Notes: a model not told the origin generated them from the sequence alone. A stretch of 64,000 bases of DNA from Nocardia inohanensis NBRC 100128 (GCF_001612945.1 NZ_BDBK01000017.1:248001-312000); one strand, 5' to 3'. Shown: positions 25,060 through 34,465, numbered from the stretch's first letter. Translations and numbers: made by a program.

Positions 25060-26526
25060 GTGCGTCAAGGCTGGAGCTACGATGCAGCATTCATCGAAAA
25101 GTTGCTGTCCCGTGCTAGGAACGTGATCGAGTCGCGGACTCTATTGATCTTGACCGCTGTTGTGCTGGCAGCTGTGGCGTTGATGGGTATCGACCGGACG
25201 GGCGCTGTCGGCGAGCGGCGGAACGACTTCTACCTCAGCAATTCCGGCGATGACAATGCGGACGGACGCACCCCCGCCACCGCGTGGCGGACGCTGGACC
25301 GGCTCGCTCGGCAGCGTCTCGAACCCGGTGTCCGGGTGCTACTCGACGGCGGCGACGTATTCGAGGGCACACTCCGGCTCGGGGCCGACGATGCGGGTGA
25401 TGTGAACCGGCCGGTGTGGATCGGCTCGTACGGCACCGGACGGGCGACAGTGGCCGCGGGCGGCGGTCCCGGCGTGCTGGTGCAGGACACCGGCGGGGTC
25501 AGGGTGGGTGATCTCGCGATTGCCGGCACCGGCGGCGCCGCCGACGGGGTCACGGTCTTCACCGATCGGCCCGGTACCCGCCCGTCGGGAATCGTGGTCG
25601 AGGATTTGGAGGTCAGTGGCTTCCGCAATGGGGTGTCGATCGGTGCCACCCGCTCGGACGCCGGCTTCCACGGCGTGCAGGTGCGCCGCGTGGTCGCCAG
25701 CGACAATCGCGGATCCGGGGTGGCGACCTATGGACCGGCGTTCGATGCGGTCAGCCCGGTGTACGTGAACACCGACATCACAGTGTCGGAGGTGGTCGCG
25801 TACCGCAATACCGGAGACCCCGCGGCACAGGTGAACACCGGCAACGGCATCGTGCTCGGCAGCGTATCCGGTGGCCGCGTGGTCGGGTCGGTGGCGTACG
25901 AGAACGGCGCGGGTTCGCTGGCCCCGGAGGGCCCGTACGGCATCTGGGCCTACGATTCGACCGGCGTCGTCATCGAGCGCAATATCTCCCATCACAATCG
26001 GACCGGCAGCGCCGACGGCGGGGGATTCGACCTCGACCAGAACACCTCGAATTGCGTTCTCCAGCACAACCTCTCCTACTCCAATGACGGGCCCGGCTAC
26101 CTGTTGTTCAGCAATGCGGCCAATCGGGCCCACACCGGCAATGTGATTCGCTTCAACAGCTCGGTCGATGATGGGCGGCGCGGCGACTTCTACGGCGGCA
26201 TCACGATCATGGGCGGCCTGTCGGGTCCCGCGTCCGCCACCGGGATCTTCGATGCCCAGGTGTACGGCAATGCGGTGACGGTGAGCAGGTCTGCGGCGAA
26301 AACGCCTCCGGTGGTGCGAATCGCGGGCACGCTGAGCGGAATCGTGGTGTCCGGCAATGTGTTCACCGCCTACGACGATGCCGCGCTGGTCCAGGCCGAG
26401 AACTTCACCGTCGGGGGAATCATGTTGCGAGACAACACCTATCACTCGCCGTTCCCGATCGTGGGCTGGGCTGGAAGCCGGTACGCCACGATGGCGGAAT
26501 GGCGATCGGCTACCGGACAACATTGA
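25060..26526 (+). CDS. Secreted right-handed parallel beta-helix protein
   Basis: This protein of about 488 aa has an N-terminal hydrophobic signal/anchor (TLLILTAVVLAAVALMGI) and a long repetitive region. The repeats (GVTVFTD, GIVVEDLEVSGFRNGVSIG, VVIERNISHHNRTG, CVLQHNLSYSNDG) are typical of parallel beta-helix (PbH1) carbohydrate-active proteins such as polysaccharide lyases, epimerases or glycosidases. The start is uncertain: GTG at 25060 or GTG at 25123, the latter with AGGA close upstream. It converges on a polysaccharide-precursor operon, so it may act on that polymer; this is an inference. Confidence 0.82.
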   Translation: MRQGWSYDAAFIEKLLSRARNVIESRTLLILTAVVLAAVALMGIDRTGAVGERRNDFYLSNSGDDNADGRTPATAWRTLDRLARQRLEPGVRVLLDGGDVFEGTLRLGADDAGDVNRPVWIGSYGTGRATVAAGGGPGVLVQDTGGVRVGDLAIAGTGGAADGVTVFTDRPGTRPSGIVVEDLEVSGFRNGVSIGATRSDAGFHGVQVRRVVASDNRGSGVATYGPAFDAVSPVYVNTDITVSEVVAYRNTGDPAAQVNTGNGIVLGSVSGGRVVGSVAYENGAGSLAPEGPYGIWAYDSTGVVIERNISHHNRTGSADGGGFDLDQNTSNCVLQHNLSYSNDGPGYLLFSNAANRAHTGNVIRFNSSVDDGRRGDFYGGITIMGGLSGPASATGIFDAQVYGNAVTVSRSAAKTPPVVRIAGTLSGIVVSGNVFTAYDDAALVQAENFTVGGIMLRDNTYHSPFPIVGWAGSRYATMAEWRSATGQH

Positions 26527-26551
26527 CCGGTAGCCGAGTCCGGCCGCGACC

Positions 26552-27877
26552 TCAGTAACGCCCGAGGCCACGGTAGGTCCAGCCGGCCGCGGTCCAGCGC
26601 TGGGCGTCCAGGCAGTTTCGCCCGTCCAGCACGCGGGTGCCGCGGACCAACCCGGCGAGGGTGACCGGATCCAGCTCCCGGAACTGCTGCCATTCGGTGA
26701 GTACCAGCACCGCGTCGGCGCCCGCGCAGGCCTCGGTCGAGCTGGTGGCGTAGTCGAGGGTCGGGAACAGCGTGCGGGCGTTATCCATGGCCTGGGGGTC
26801 GTACACGGTGACATCGGCTCCCTGTAACTGGAGTTGGCCCGCGACATTGAGTGCCGGAGAGTCGCGCACATCGTCGGAATCGGGTTTGAACGCCGCGCCG
26901 AGTACCGCCAGCCTGGCCCCGATCAGCGAACCGTCGAAAGCGTCACGGGTCAGCTCGACCATGCGGGTGCGCCTCCGCATATTGACGTTGTCGACCTCGC
27001 GCAGGAAGGTCAGCGCCTGATGCGCCTGCAATTCGCCCGCACGGGCCATGAAGGCGCGAATGTCCTTGGGCAGGCAGCCGCCGCCGAATCCCAAGCCGGC
27101 GTTCAGGAATCGGCGGCCGATGCGCGCGTCGTGCCCGATGGCGTCGGCCAGTACGGTGACGTCGGCGTCGGCGGCCTCACACAGTTCGGCCATGGCATTG
27201 ATGAACGAGATCTTCGTGGCGAGAAAGGCATTGGCCGCCACCTTCACCAATTCGGCGGTGGCCAGATCGGTGACGAGGAAAGGAGTCTCGGCGGCCAAGG
27301 CCGTCGCGTAGATCTCCCGGCTCAATTGCTCGGCGCGGCCGGGCCGCTGCGGATCGATACCGACCACGAGCCGGTCCGGACGCAAGGTGTCGCCGACCGC
27401 GAAGCCCTCGCGCAGGAACTCGGGATTCCAGGCCACCTCGAGCTGTGCACCGGCCGGGGACAGCGCCCTGGCCCGCGCCCCGAGCCGAGCCGCGGTGCCC
27501 ACCGGAACCGTCGACTTGCCGTAGATGACAGCGGGTTCGGTGATATGCGGGGCCAATTCGTCGATGACCGATTCGACATAGCGCAGGTCGGCGGCGTACT
27601 CGCCGCGCTTCTGCGGGGTGCCCACGCACAGGAAGTGCGCGGGGCCCCATTCGGCGGCCTCGCGGTACGAGGTGGAGAAACGTAGTCGTCCCGCCTCGAT
27701 ATTGCGTTGCAGCACTTCCTCGAGTTCGGGTTCGAAGAACGGCACCCGTCCTTCCTTCAGCTTGGCGATCTTGTCTGCGTCGATGTCGACGCCGAGCACA
27801 TCGTGGCCGAGTTCGGCCATACACGCCGCATGCGTCGCGCCCAGGTATCCGGTACCCAGAACTGTCAGCTTGGTCAT
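26552..27877 (-). CDS. ugd: UDP-glucose 6-dehydrogenase
   Basis: This 441-aa enzyme oxidises UDP-glucose to UDP-glucuronate with 2 NAD+. The N-terminal Rossmann motif is VLGTGYLGATHAACM. The catalytic Cys is in GFGGGCLPKDIRAFM. The C-terminal UDP-binding domain follows (AFKPDSDDVRDSPAL). It is the last gene of the four-gene operon and lies 21 bp after galE. Its product feeds the UDP-glucuronate decarboxylase encoded at the start of the same operon. Confidence 0.95.
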   Translation of the reverse strand: MTKLTVLGTGYLGATHAACMAELGHDVLGVDIDADKIAKLKEGRVPFFEPELEEVLQRNIEAGRLRFSTSYREAAEWGPAHFLCVGTPQKRGEYAADLRYVESVIDELAPHITEPAVIYGKSTVPVGTAARLGARARALSPAGAQLEVAWNPEFLREGFAVGDTLRPDRLVVGIDPQRPGRAEQLSREIYATALAAETPFLVTDLATAELVKVAANAFLATKISFINAMAELCEAADADVTVLADAIGHDARIGRRFLNAGLGFGGGCLPKDIRAFMARAGELQAHQALTFLREVDNVNMRRRTRMVELTRDAFDGSLIGARLAVLGAAFKPDSDDVRDSPALNVAGQLQLQGADVTVYDPQAMDNARTLFPTLDYATSSTEACAGADAVLVLTEWQQFRELDPVTLAGLVRGTRVLDGRNCLDAQRWTAAGWTYRGLGRY

Positions 27878-27898
27878 TTGTTGTTCCTCGGATAGCGG

Positions 27899-28927
27899 TC
27901 AGAGCACGTAGCCGTGCGGATTCGAGTGGGTGAAATGCCATGCGTCACGGCACATGTCGGCCAGGTCGTGGCGTGCGCGCCAGCCCCATTCCCGATGCGC
28001 CTTGCCCGCGTCGGCGATCAGCGCGGCCACATCGCCCGGGCGGCGGTCGCGCGCGCTGTAGGAGATCGGGTGTCCGGTGGCCCGGGCGACCGCTGCGCGC
28101 AGCTCGAGTACCGAAGTGCCCTGTCCGGTACCGAGATTCACCACTCGATGCCCTGGCGCGTCGTCGATATGGTCGAGTGCCGCGAGATGCCCGTCGGCGA
28201 CGTCGGACACGTGGATGTAGTCGCGGATCGCCGTGCCGTCGGGCGTGGGGTAATCCTGCCCGTACACGATGAGCTCGGGGCGTCGACCGGTCACCACCTG
28301 CATCAGATGTGGCATCACATTGCGTGGTTCGCCGACGGGGTTCTCCCCGAGCAGGCCGCTGGGGTGTGCGCCGACGGGGTTGAAGTAGCGCAGGCTGATC
28401 GCCCGCAGATCCGGATGGTAGGTACAGGCTTGGTCGATCATCTGCTCGCACGCCCATTTGCTCCACGCGTAGGGGTTGGTCGGGCGTGCCGGCGCGGTCT
28501 CGGTCAGGGGAGTGCCCTCCGAGGCGCCATCGCCGTAGATCGAACACGACGAGGAGAACACCAGCCGGTCCACGCCGTGCACGTCCATCGTTCGTAGCAG
28601 GCTGGTGGTCCCACCGAGGTTGACGTCGAAGTACTCCAGCGGGATCTCGGTTGATTCGGCGACTGCCTTACGCGCCGCGAAATGGATCACCGCCTCGACA
28701 GGGTGGGCCTCGAACACCCGATCCAATGCCGCTCGATCATTCAGGTCGAGTGAATACAGCAGTGGCGCAACGCCACTGATCGCCGCGATTCGGTCCAGTG
28801 CGATAGGTGAACTGGTGGAATGATCGTCGGCCACGATCACCCGATGTCCGCGTTCCTGCAATGCGACGACGGTATGGCTGCCGATGAATCCGCCACCGCC
28901 GGTGACGAGAACGACACGGGATTTCAT
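27899..28927 (-). CDS. galE: UDP-glucose 4-epimerase
   Basis: This 342-aa extended SDR interconverts UDP-glucose and UDP-galactose. It has the NAD motif TGGGGFIGSHTVVAL and active-site YAWSKWACEQM (YxxxK), with SSCSIYGDG for the catalytic Ser/Thr. The ATG at 28927 is preceded by AGGAG and overlaps the stop of the upstream glycosyltransferase gene by 4 nt, so translation is coupled. An in-frame upstream start is rejected because it would lie inside that gene. Confidence 0.93.
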   Translation of the reverse strand: MKSRVVLVTGGGGFIGSHTVVALQERGHRVIVADDHSTSSPIALDRIAAISGVAPLLYSLDLNDRAALDRVFEAHPVEAVIHFAARKAVAESTEIPLEYFDVNLGGTTSLLRTMDVHGVDRLVFSSSCSIYGDGASEGTPLTETAPARPTNPYAWSKWACEQMIDQACTYHPDLRAISLRYFNPVGAHPSGLLGENPVGEPRNVMPHLMQVVTGRRPELIVYGQDYPTPDGTAIRDYIHVSDVADGHLAALDHIDDAPGHRVVNLGTGQGTSVLELRAAVARATGHPISYSARDRRPGDVAALIADAGKAHREWGWRARHDLADMCRDAWHFTHSNPHGYVL

Positions 28928-30750
28928 GGGGTGAACTCCTGCAAGGCGAAGACGGGAAAAGCGCCGAGAGTGAACGAAACGAGTGGCACCGTGAGCGTGA
29001 CCGCGACCAGGGGCCGCCACACCAGTGCCGATCCGGTGCGGTGGGCGCCGGCGAGCCGGGCCGCCTCACGAGCGTGCAGGCTCATCACCGCCGCACCGAC
29101 GATGAGGTAGGTGGTCGCGCCGAGCACGCACAGCCCGATGTAGCCGACCGGTCCACCGGTCCGCATGCCGACGATCGCGGATGCTGCCAGCAGGATCGCG
29201 AACAGCAGGTACGGAGCTGTCAGGCGAAGCGGAAGTGACTGCACCGCAACGCCTTTCGGGGTGACCTTGAAATCGACGGGGCGCGGGCTGAAACGCTGCG
29301 CAACAGCGGCGAGCACGCCCCAGGCATTGAACGGCCATTTGACGAAGATGTAGAGCGCCTGCTCCCAGCTCAGTAGTGGGGAGTGCGCCGGCCGCAGCAA
29401 CCCGGCACGGCGGACCACCGCGACGATGCTCAACAGGCATACCCCCTGTGCCGCAACAAATCCGATGAATACGCCGTAGTTGATGCTGACCCACGGCATC
29501 CCGGTCACGGCGGCGATGGCGGGCATCAGCACACCGGTGGCTGCGGTGAGGACCAGCAGTGGGTAGTACGCCAGGGCGAAGCCGAAGCGCAGCCGCAGTC
29601 GCCACGGCAACAGGCGCAGGGTGCGGGGCATGAGTTCGAGCAGTTCGGTGCTCAGGCTGCGTGACCATTGGAACTCCTGGGTCAGCATCGCGGCGAAGGT
29701 GGCCGGACCCTCGCCGTGGGCCTCGGCATCGATGGCGAAGGCTCCGGACCAGCCGGCGACCGTCAGCAGATAGCTGGTCGAGAAGTCCTCCGCCAGTTCG
29801 GGTCCGAGCCCGCCGATGCTGCGCAGGGCCGCGGTGCGCACGGCGTAATGCGAGCCGATGCCGATCGGGGAGAGGCCGCCGTTGTGCCCGAGCTGATGTG
29901 GTCCGTGAAAGGTGGCTTCATGAAACAGCCGGCCGCGCACGGCCCAGGACGTGCGAGCGTTCGAATCGCAGATGCTGGGAGCCGCGACGTAGCCGATGGC
30001 GGGATCGGCGAAGGGGCGCACCATCGCGGCGAGATATCCGGAGTCCGGAACATGGTCGGCGTCGAGCTGGCTGACGACGTCGTAGTCCCGGTAGCCCCAA
30101 TTGTCGTAGAACCAGGCCAGATTGCCCTCTTTGCAGCGCCTGCGCCGTGGCCAGGTCGCGCGCTGGTACCCGTCGACATTGCGACGCGTCGACATCCGAA
30201 TCCCATGCGAGCGTGTCCATTCCAGTACTTCGGGCCGTGGGTCCTCGTCGGCCAGCCAGATATCGAATGGGTGTGGATAGCGCTGAGAGAGCATGGCCTG
30301 GAGGGTTTTTCGCACCATCGGCCATGGTTCGGACGGTGCTTTGGTGACCACCATGGCGACCCGAAGCGGTGGCACCGGGCGTCCCGGCCGCACGCGGCGC
30401 AGTCGATTGACCGTGAGCAGGAAGTAGGTCGGCAGCAGGGTCACATAGGCCACGAGCAGCGTGGTCACCACGAACCCTAAGATCCCCACGCTGTGTCGGG
30501 GCCGCATCCACCACACCCAGAACAGCGTGGTGACGATCGCCCAGGCCAGCGTGCCCGCGGCCACGGCCAGCCGGGAACGAAGCTCGAGGGCCGGCTCGAA
30601 GGTGCGGGGCCGGGTGTGCCGGCGTTCCGGAATCGGTTGGGCGAAAACAGGTCCCGACGGCGTGATCGCTCGAACTACACCGCCGGAGATCCGTCGCACA
30701 TAGATTTCGACGGACTCCGCGGTGGGGTCCACGGTGAGTGAGTTCGGCAT
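28924..30750 (-). CDS. Processive family 2 glycosyltransferase (CesA-like)
   Basis: This 608-aa membrane glycosyltransferase resembles cellulose synthase catalytic subunits. Two N-terminal transmembrane segments are followed by the GT2 domain, with LADEDP, the DxD motif QLDADH, the TED-like AEDFST and a QxxRW-like QEFQW. Four or more C-terminal membrane segments follow. The conserved DFKVTPKGVAV near 480 is the CesA-type FxVTPKG. A PilZ domain is not seen, so c-di-GMP control is not indicated. The QxxRW Arg is replaced by Gln. With UDP-xylose, UDP-glucuronate and UDP-galactose enzymes in the operon, it probably makes and exports a heteropolysaccharide or an unusual homopolymer. Confidence 0.88.
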   Translation of the reverse strand: MPNSLTVDPTAESVEIYVRRISGGVVRAITPSGPVFAQPIPERRHTRPRTFEPALELRSRLAVAAGTLAWAIVTTLFWVWWMRPRHSVGILGFVVTTLLVAYVTLLPTYFLLTVNRLRRVRPGRPVPPLRVAMVVTKAPSEPWPMVRKTLQAMLSQRYPHPFDIWLADEDPRPEVLEWTRSHGIRMSTRRNVDGYQRATWPRRRRCKEGNLAWFYDNWGYRDYDVVSQLDADHVPDSGYLAAMVRPFADPAIGYVAAPSICDSNARTSWAVRGRLFHEATFHGPHQLGHNGGLSPIGIGSHYAVRTAALRSIGGLGPELAEDFSTSYLLTVAGWSGAFAIDAEAHGEGPATFAAMLTQEFQWSRSLSTELLELMPRTLRLLPWRLRLRFGFALAYYPLLVLTAATGVLMPAIAAVTGMPWVSINYGVFIGFVAAQGVCLLSIVAVVRRAGLLRPAHSPLLSWEQALYIFVKWPFNAWGVLAAVAQRFSPRPVDFKVTPKGVAVQSLPLRLTAPYLLFAILLAASAIVGMRTGGPVGYIGLCVLGATTYLIVGAAVMSLHAREAARLAGAHRTGSALVWRPLVAVTLTVPLVSFTLGAFPVFALQEFTP

Positions 30751-30760
30751 GACGCTCCGA

Positions 30761-31726
30761 TCAGCTCGCCATCGGCACGGCCGAAGAGCGGATCAGGTGC
30801 TCCGGACGACTCTCACGCTGCCAGGCGATGGTTCGCTCGATGCCGGCCGTCACCGGGGTGGTCGGCTGCCACCCGAGCCGTTGTGCGGCACGGGTGATGT
30901 CGGGCCGGCGTCGCACCGGGTCATCGACAGGCAGCGGCCGCCACTCGATACTCGAGTCCGACCCGGTCAGTCCCAGTACCAGGTCCGCGATCGCCCGCAC
31001 CGACATCTCGACCGGATTGCCGAGGTTGATCGGTCCGCGCTCGCCGCGCGCATCGATCATGGCGATCAGGCCGCGCACCAGGTCGTCGACATAGCAGAGG
31101 CTGCGTGTCTGGGTGCCATCGCCGTAGATGGTGAGCGGCCGGCCGGCGAGCGCTTGGGCGATGAAGGTCGAAACCACCCGCCCGTCCTCGGGGCGCAGCC
31201 TGGGACCGTAGGTGTTGAAGATCCGGACGATGCCGGTGTCCACCCCTCGGCTGTCACCGAAGGCCGTGGTGAGCGCTTCGGCATAGCGTTTCGCCTCGTC
31301 GTAGACCGCTCGCGGGCCGACGGAATTCACATTGCCCCAATAGTTTTCGGTCTGCGGGTGGACCTCCGGGTCGCCGTACACCTCGCTGGTGGAGGCCAGC
31401 ACGACCCGGGCATTCTCGGCGGCGGCGAACTCCAGCACCTGCTGGGTGCCCAGCGCGCCGGTGGTCAGGGTGAACACCGGACGGCGCAGGTAATCGGGTG
31501 GGGAAGCCGGACTGGCCAGGTGCGCGATCGCATCGAAGGGACCGTCCAGTCGCAGCGGAACCCGCACATCGGCATCGACGACCGTGAGCCCGGGGTGCGG
31601 GATCAGGTTGGCGGGACTGCCGGTCGACATGTCGTCCAGGACGACCACTTCGTCGCCCCGGGCGAGCAATGCATCGGTGAGATGCGACCCGAGAAAGCCG
31701 GCTCCGCCGGTCACGAGAATTCGCAT
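30761..31726 (-). CDS. uxs: UDP-glucuronate decarboxylase (UDP-xylose synthase)
   Basis: This 321-aa extended SDR converts UDP-glucuronate to UDP-xylose. It has the NAD motif TGGAGFLGSHLTDAL, the family block HLASPASPPDY, and YWGNVNSVGPRAVYDEAKR that contains the catalytic YxxxK. The closing motif DDPVRRRPDI is characteristic of UXS. It is the first gene of the operon uxs-GT2-galE-ugd, with 10 bp to the glycosyltransferase. Confidence 0.92.
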   Translation of the reverse strand: MRILVTGGAGFLGSHLTDALLARGDEVVVLDDMSTGSPANLIPHPGLTVVDADVRVPLRLDGPFDAIAHLASPASPPDYLRRPVFTLTTGALGTQQVLEFAAAENARVVLASTSEVYGDPEVHPQTENYWGNVNSVGPRAVYDEAKRYAEALTTAFGDSRGVDTGIVRIFNTYGPRLRPEDGRVVSTFIAQALAGRPLTIYGDGTQTRSLCYVDDLVRGLIAMIDARGERGPINLGNPVEMSVRAIADLVLGLTGSDSSIEWRPLPVDDPVRRRPDITRAAQRLGWQPTTPVTAGIERTIAWQRESRPEHLIRSSAVPMAS

Positions 31727-32094
31727 GAGATCCTCCGGATTCGGAAATTGATGTTGATTCGATCCAGAGCTTCAGGCGGTCCTGAGAACTGCTGGTATTC
31801 ACTCAGCGAACACCAGGGTAAATCCGGTGGCAACGGAACTCGGTCGCCGTCACAGGGAAATGAGAGTGTGGCCTGAATAACTTCCGGGGTCGGCCCGCCT
31901 TGAAATAACCGGGTGGATTCCGAAGCGATCGGAGTCGAATTGAGAACGGGTGTGACTCCGCGTAATGCGAATGTTAAGAATGGAGCCCTGATATGTCCCG
32001 AGCTCAGGGACATGTCATTGTCTGCCGCTGAATTTCCTGCTTGTAATGGAAACGTTCCACCGATATCGGAAGACTCGAAGAAAGGTCGTTTTCA
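31727..32094. promoter_or_regulatory. Divergent promoter region of uxs operon and porin
   Basis: About 370 bp without a gene, with lower GC than its neighbours. It must carry the promoters of the leftward polysaccharide operon and of the rightward porin. A palindrome ATGTCCC-N7-GGGACAT occurs at 31993-32013, about 80 bp before the porin start; no family can be assigned to it. Confidence 0.5.
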
Positions 32095-32748
32095 ATGTCG
32101 AACATCCGAGGAGTGGCAACCCGCCGCTGGGCAGTGGCGGCAGCGGTCGTGGTCACCGGTGGGGTGGTCGCTACCGCGGCCGCGGGATCGTCGTCGGCGG
32201 ACGCGGTGGCCGACAGGTCCCGCACCATCGTCACCGAGGACGGTTGGTCACTAACGGTTTCCAAGCTCGGAGAGACCGTGGACCGTTACCCCAACCTGGC
32301 CGCCACTCCGTTCACCCGGGAGGGCTTCGTCTCGCTGCGTGCGGTCGCCGACATCGCCGGTAACGGCAAATCCGCAATCGAATGGGGAGTGTTGGATACC
32401 GGCTACCAGATCGGCTGCCAGGTCGATGTATCCAACGGACTCCATCTGGGCCTCGGCTTCTCCCTCGGCCCCTCTGTCGGCCTCAGCATAATCGGTCCCG
32501 ATATCGGTGCACACGCCTCGGTCAGCCCCAACGTGTCGACCACGCTCAAGCCCGGCTCGATCAATACCGTTTCGTTCGCGAAAAAGTCGATAGTCGACAA
32601 TCATGCTTCAGTATCCGACGATCAAGCGCAGGTCAAAGTCGACGGGTGCATGGGACCGGTAACTTTACGCTCATTCGCGACCATCACCATTTCTACCGAC
32701 ACCGCCGACAATGCGACCACGGTATATGGAGACCCTATTTGGCTGTAA
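32095..32748 (+). CDS. MspA-family outer-membrane porin
   Basis: This 217-aa porin monomer is expected to form an oligomeric channel across the mycolic-acid outer membrane, as MspA does in Mycobacterium smegmatis. A signal peptide (RRWAVAAAVVVTGGVVATAAA) precedes the beta-rich mature domain. MspA-like segments include EDGWSLTVSKLGETVDRYPN, the GYQIGCQVDVSNG strand and SPNVSTTLKPG. The mature length of about 180 aa is normal. Two Cys occur, as in some nocardial homologues. No operon partner is present. Confidence 0.9.
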   Translation: MSNIRGVATRRWAVAAAVVVTGGVVATAAAGSSSADAVADRSRTIVTEDGWSLTVSKLGETVDRYPNLAATPFTREGFVSLRAVADIAGNGKSAIEWGVLDTGYQIGCQVDVSNGLHLGLGFSLGPSVGLSIIGPDIGAHASVSPNVSTTLKPGSINTVSFAKKSIVDNHASVSDDQAQVKVDGCMGPVTLRSFATITISTDTADNATTVYGDPIWL

Positions 32749-33579
32749 ATCGCTTATTGCGCGTGTCGAGTATAGGTCCGCGCCTTCCCGGTCGGCAAAA
32801 GATTGCCATCATTTGTCCCGTCATGGGGGAAATTTGGTCCCGGAATCAGGGACAGCACCTGTGGACACCCAGGCTGGAGATAAATCGCCGGCCTGGCCTC
32901 TAGGGGTGGCTGGAGGGACTCGAACCCGCGATACCCAGGCACAAGATCGCAGGACCGGTTGGCTAGTGGTCGATTCGGCATCTCGACACGGACGTGCCTG
33001 GGAGTGCGGTCATCGGTGTGGTCATGATGATGGTCGCCGGGGAACTCCGTCACCGTCACCGTCACCAAGCTCGGCAGAAACCGCGTACTTGCCGTATCAC
33101 GCAACGCCGGACGTGTACGGTAGTGAATATCGGTGACATGCCGTGTGCTGCCAACCAAGGTCGCATCGTCGCCGTGTTAGTCGGCCGCTTTCGCGGTCAG
33201 ACGGGAGCGTCAATCATGACTTGCTCCGTTTTCTGAATCTGCTCTGGGCCTGTCGCATGCGGCCTCTTCTGCGCCGCGCCCGTGTCGACACGATGCGGGC
33301 CTATCACATCGGGAATGTCGACGGTGCGTGGTGGACCTCGGGCCACGGATCGGCCGCGAACTCTGCGAACTCGTCGCCGCGGTCGGGCGTGCCCCGGCCA
33401 AGGCGTCGGATCCGCCTGGGCGGCGGTAACTCCCGAACGTGCGGCAACACAACGTAATTGGGGCTCGAACCTACGGACCGACCGAGCTCTTGCCGTGGCT
33501 ATACCGTGCAGGTCCGACCTGCCCGAGCCATCGAATTCGACTCCCAGCCCGCGATAGCTCAGCAGACAGGACACACGAG
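32749..33579. other. Gene-poor accessory stretch with tRNA-His remnant
   Basis: About 830 bp with no intact gene. It starts with a decayed terminator and a tRNA-His 3'-end remnant (32868-32954). A simple (GTCACC) triplication lies near 33051. The segment around 33330-33430 can be read as a short protein-like fragment (RIGRELCELVAAVGRAPAKA), but no start or family is visible. It looks like remains of an integrated element. Confidence 0.5.
32868..32954 (-). other. tRNA-His 3'-end plus terminator remnant, copy A
   Basis: The hairpin CCAGGC...GGCCTGG is a decayed version of the terminator at 34427-34465. It abuts a 52-nt block (32903-32954) that matches 34468-34519 at 49 of 52 positions. The block holds the T arm and acceptor 3' strand of tRNA-His on the minus strand. 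No 5' half of a tRNA is present, so this cannot be a functional tRNA. Confidence 0.75.
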
Positions 33580-34374
33580 ATGAGCATCCATCCCGACCGG
33601 ATCGACCCGAAACCGCCTGGGACCGACGGGGCCGCGCCGGCGCAGCCGCGCCCTGTCGACCATCGCGGTGACCGCGAATTCCTCACTCCGGGTGATGGCC
33701 TCGTCCCGCACCTTGTAAGTTTTATCGGCTCGAACCCGGAGTCGGTCGGAAGCTTCCGGTTCTGGTTCGCCGACCAGCGGTGGGAGTGGTCGGACCAGGT
33801 CGCGATCCTGCACGGCTACAGTCCCGGGGCGGTGCAGCCGACCACCGAACTGCTGCTCTCACACAAGCATCCCGAGGATCGCGCATACGTCGCCGACACT
33901 CTCGCGGCCGCGGTCCAGGAGGGCGAACCGTTCTGTAGCCGCCACCGCATCATCGACACCCGCGGCGAAGCCCATCACGTGCTGGTACTCGCCGATCGCT
34001 TGCACGACAACACCGGTGCCACCGTGGGCACCCTCGGCTACTACATCGACCTCACCGACGACATGACCCAGGAACGCCGGGCCGTTCTCGATCGGGAAAT
34101 GCCCGAGCTGGTGGCTGCCCGCGCGAGCATCGAACAGGCCAAGGGCGTGCTGATGTTCATGTACTCCATCACCGCCGACCAGGCGTTCGACGTACTCCGC
34201 TGGCGTTCGCAGGAAACCAACACCAAACTGCGCGTTCTCGCCGAGAAACTCCTCGCCGGCATACGCAACCTGGAAGGCGGCTCACCACGCCAACGCAGCC
34301 GCTTCGATCACCTCCTGCTCACCGTCCACGAACACCCCGACCCCCCGGCCACCAACGGCCACCGCACCCGGTAA
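33580..34374 (+). CDS. PAS-ANTAR regulator
   Basis: This 264-aa protein has a central PAS domain (about 60-165, with FRFWFADQRWEWSDQVAILH and HPEDR) and a C-terminal ANTAR RNA-binding domain (about 185-235, with SIEQAKGVLMFMYSITADQA). ANTAR proteins bind dual hexaloop RNA hairpins and act as transcription antiterminators when activated. Here the PAS domain would be the sensor, so this is a one-component system. It is orphaned: it lies between two tRNA-His remnants with no obvious target gene next to it. The ATG at 33580 is preferred over an upstream in-frame start. Confidence 0.88.
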   Translation: MSIHPDRIDPKPPGTDGAAPAQPRPVDHRGDREFLTPGDGLVPHLVSFIGSNPESVGSFRFWFADQRWEWSDQVAILHGYSPGAVQPTTELLLSHKHPEDRAYVADTLAAAVQEGEPFCSRHRIIDTRGEAHHVLVLADRLHDNTGATVGTLGYYIDLTDDMTQERRAVLDREMPELVAARASIEQAKGVLMFMYSITADQAFDVLRWRSQETNTKLRVLAEKLLAGIRNLEGGSPRQRSRFDHLLLTVHEHPDPPATNGHRTR

Positions 34375-34426
34375 CCACCTTCTGCGGTCGCGAGTAACTG
34401 CCGAGCACCAAGTCGTCGAACAAGCA

Positions 34427-34465
34427 GAAGGCCCAGGCGGGAGAAATTTCTCCGGCCTGGGCCTT
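34427..34465. terminator. Terminator adjoining tRNA-His remnant B
   Basis: A long interrupted stem (AAGGCCCAGGC and GGAGAAA pairing with TTTCTCC and GGCCTGGGCCTT) lies 50 nt after the PAS-ANTAR stop and directly downstream, on the minus strand, of the tRNA-His 3' end. It was probably the original terminator of a tRNA-His gene. Confidence 0.8.

Noticed and set aside
33047..33068. Short (GTCACC) repeat, considered as CRISPR-like
   Set aside because: It is only three 6-bp units with no spacers; no CRISPR array or cas gene is seen in the window.
32754..33158. A 134-aa minus-strand open frame in the island
   Set aside because: It reads through the tRNA-His remnant and has no recognisable domain or SD.
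33550..33580. GCGATAGCTCAG, like the D arm of a tRNA
   Set aside because: No matching acceptor, anticodon or T arm can be folded around it.
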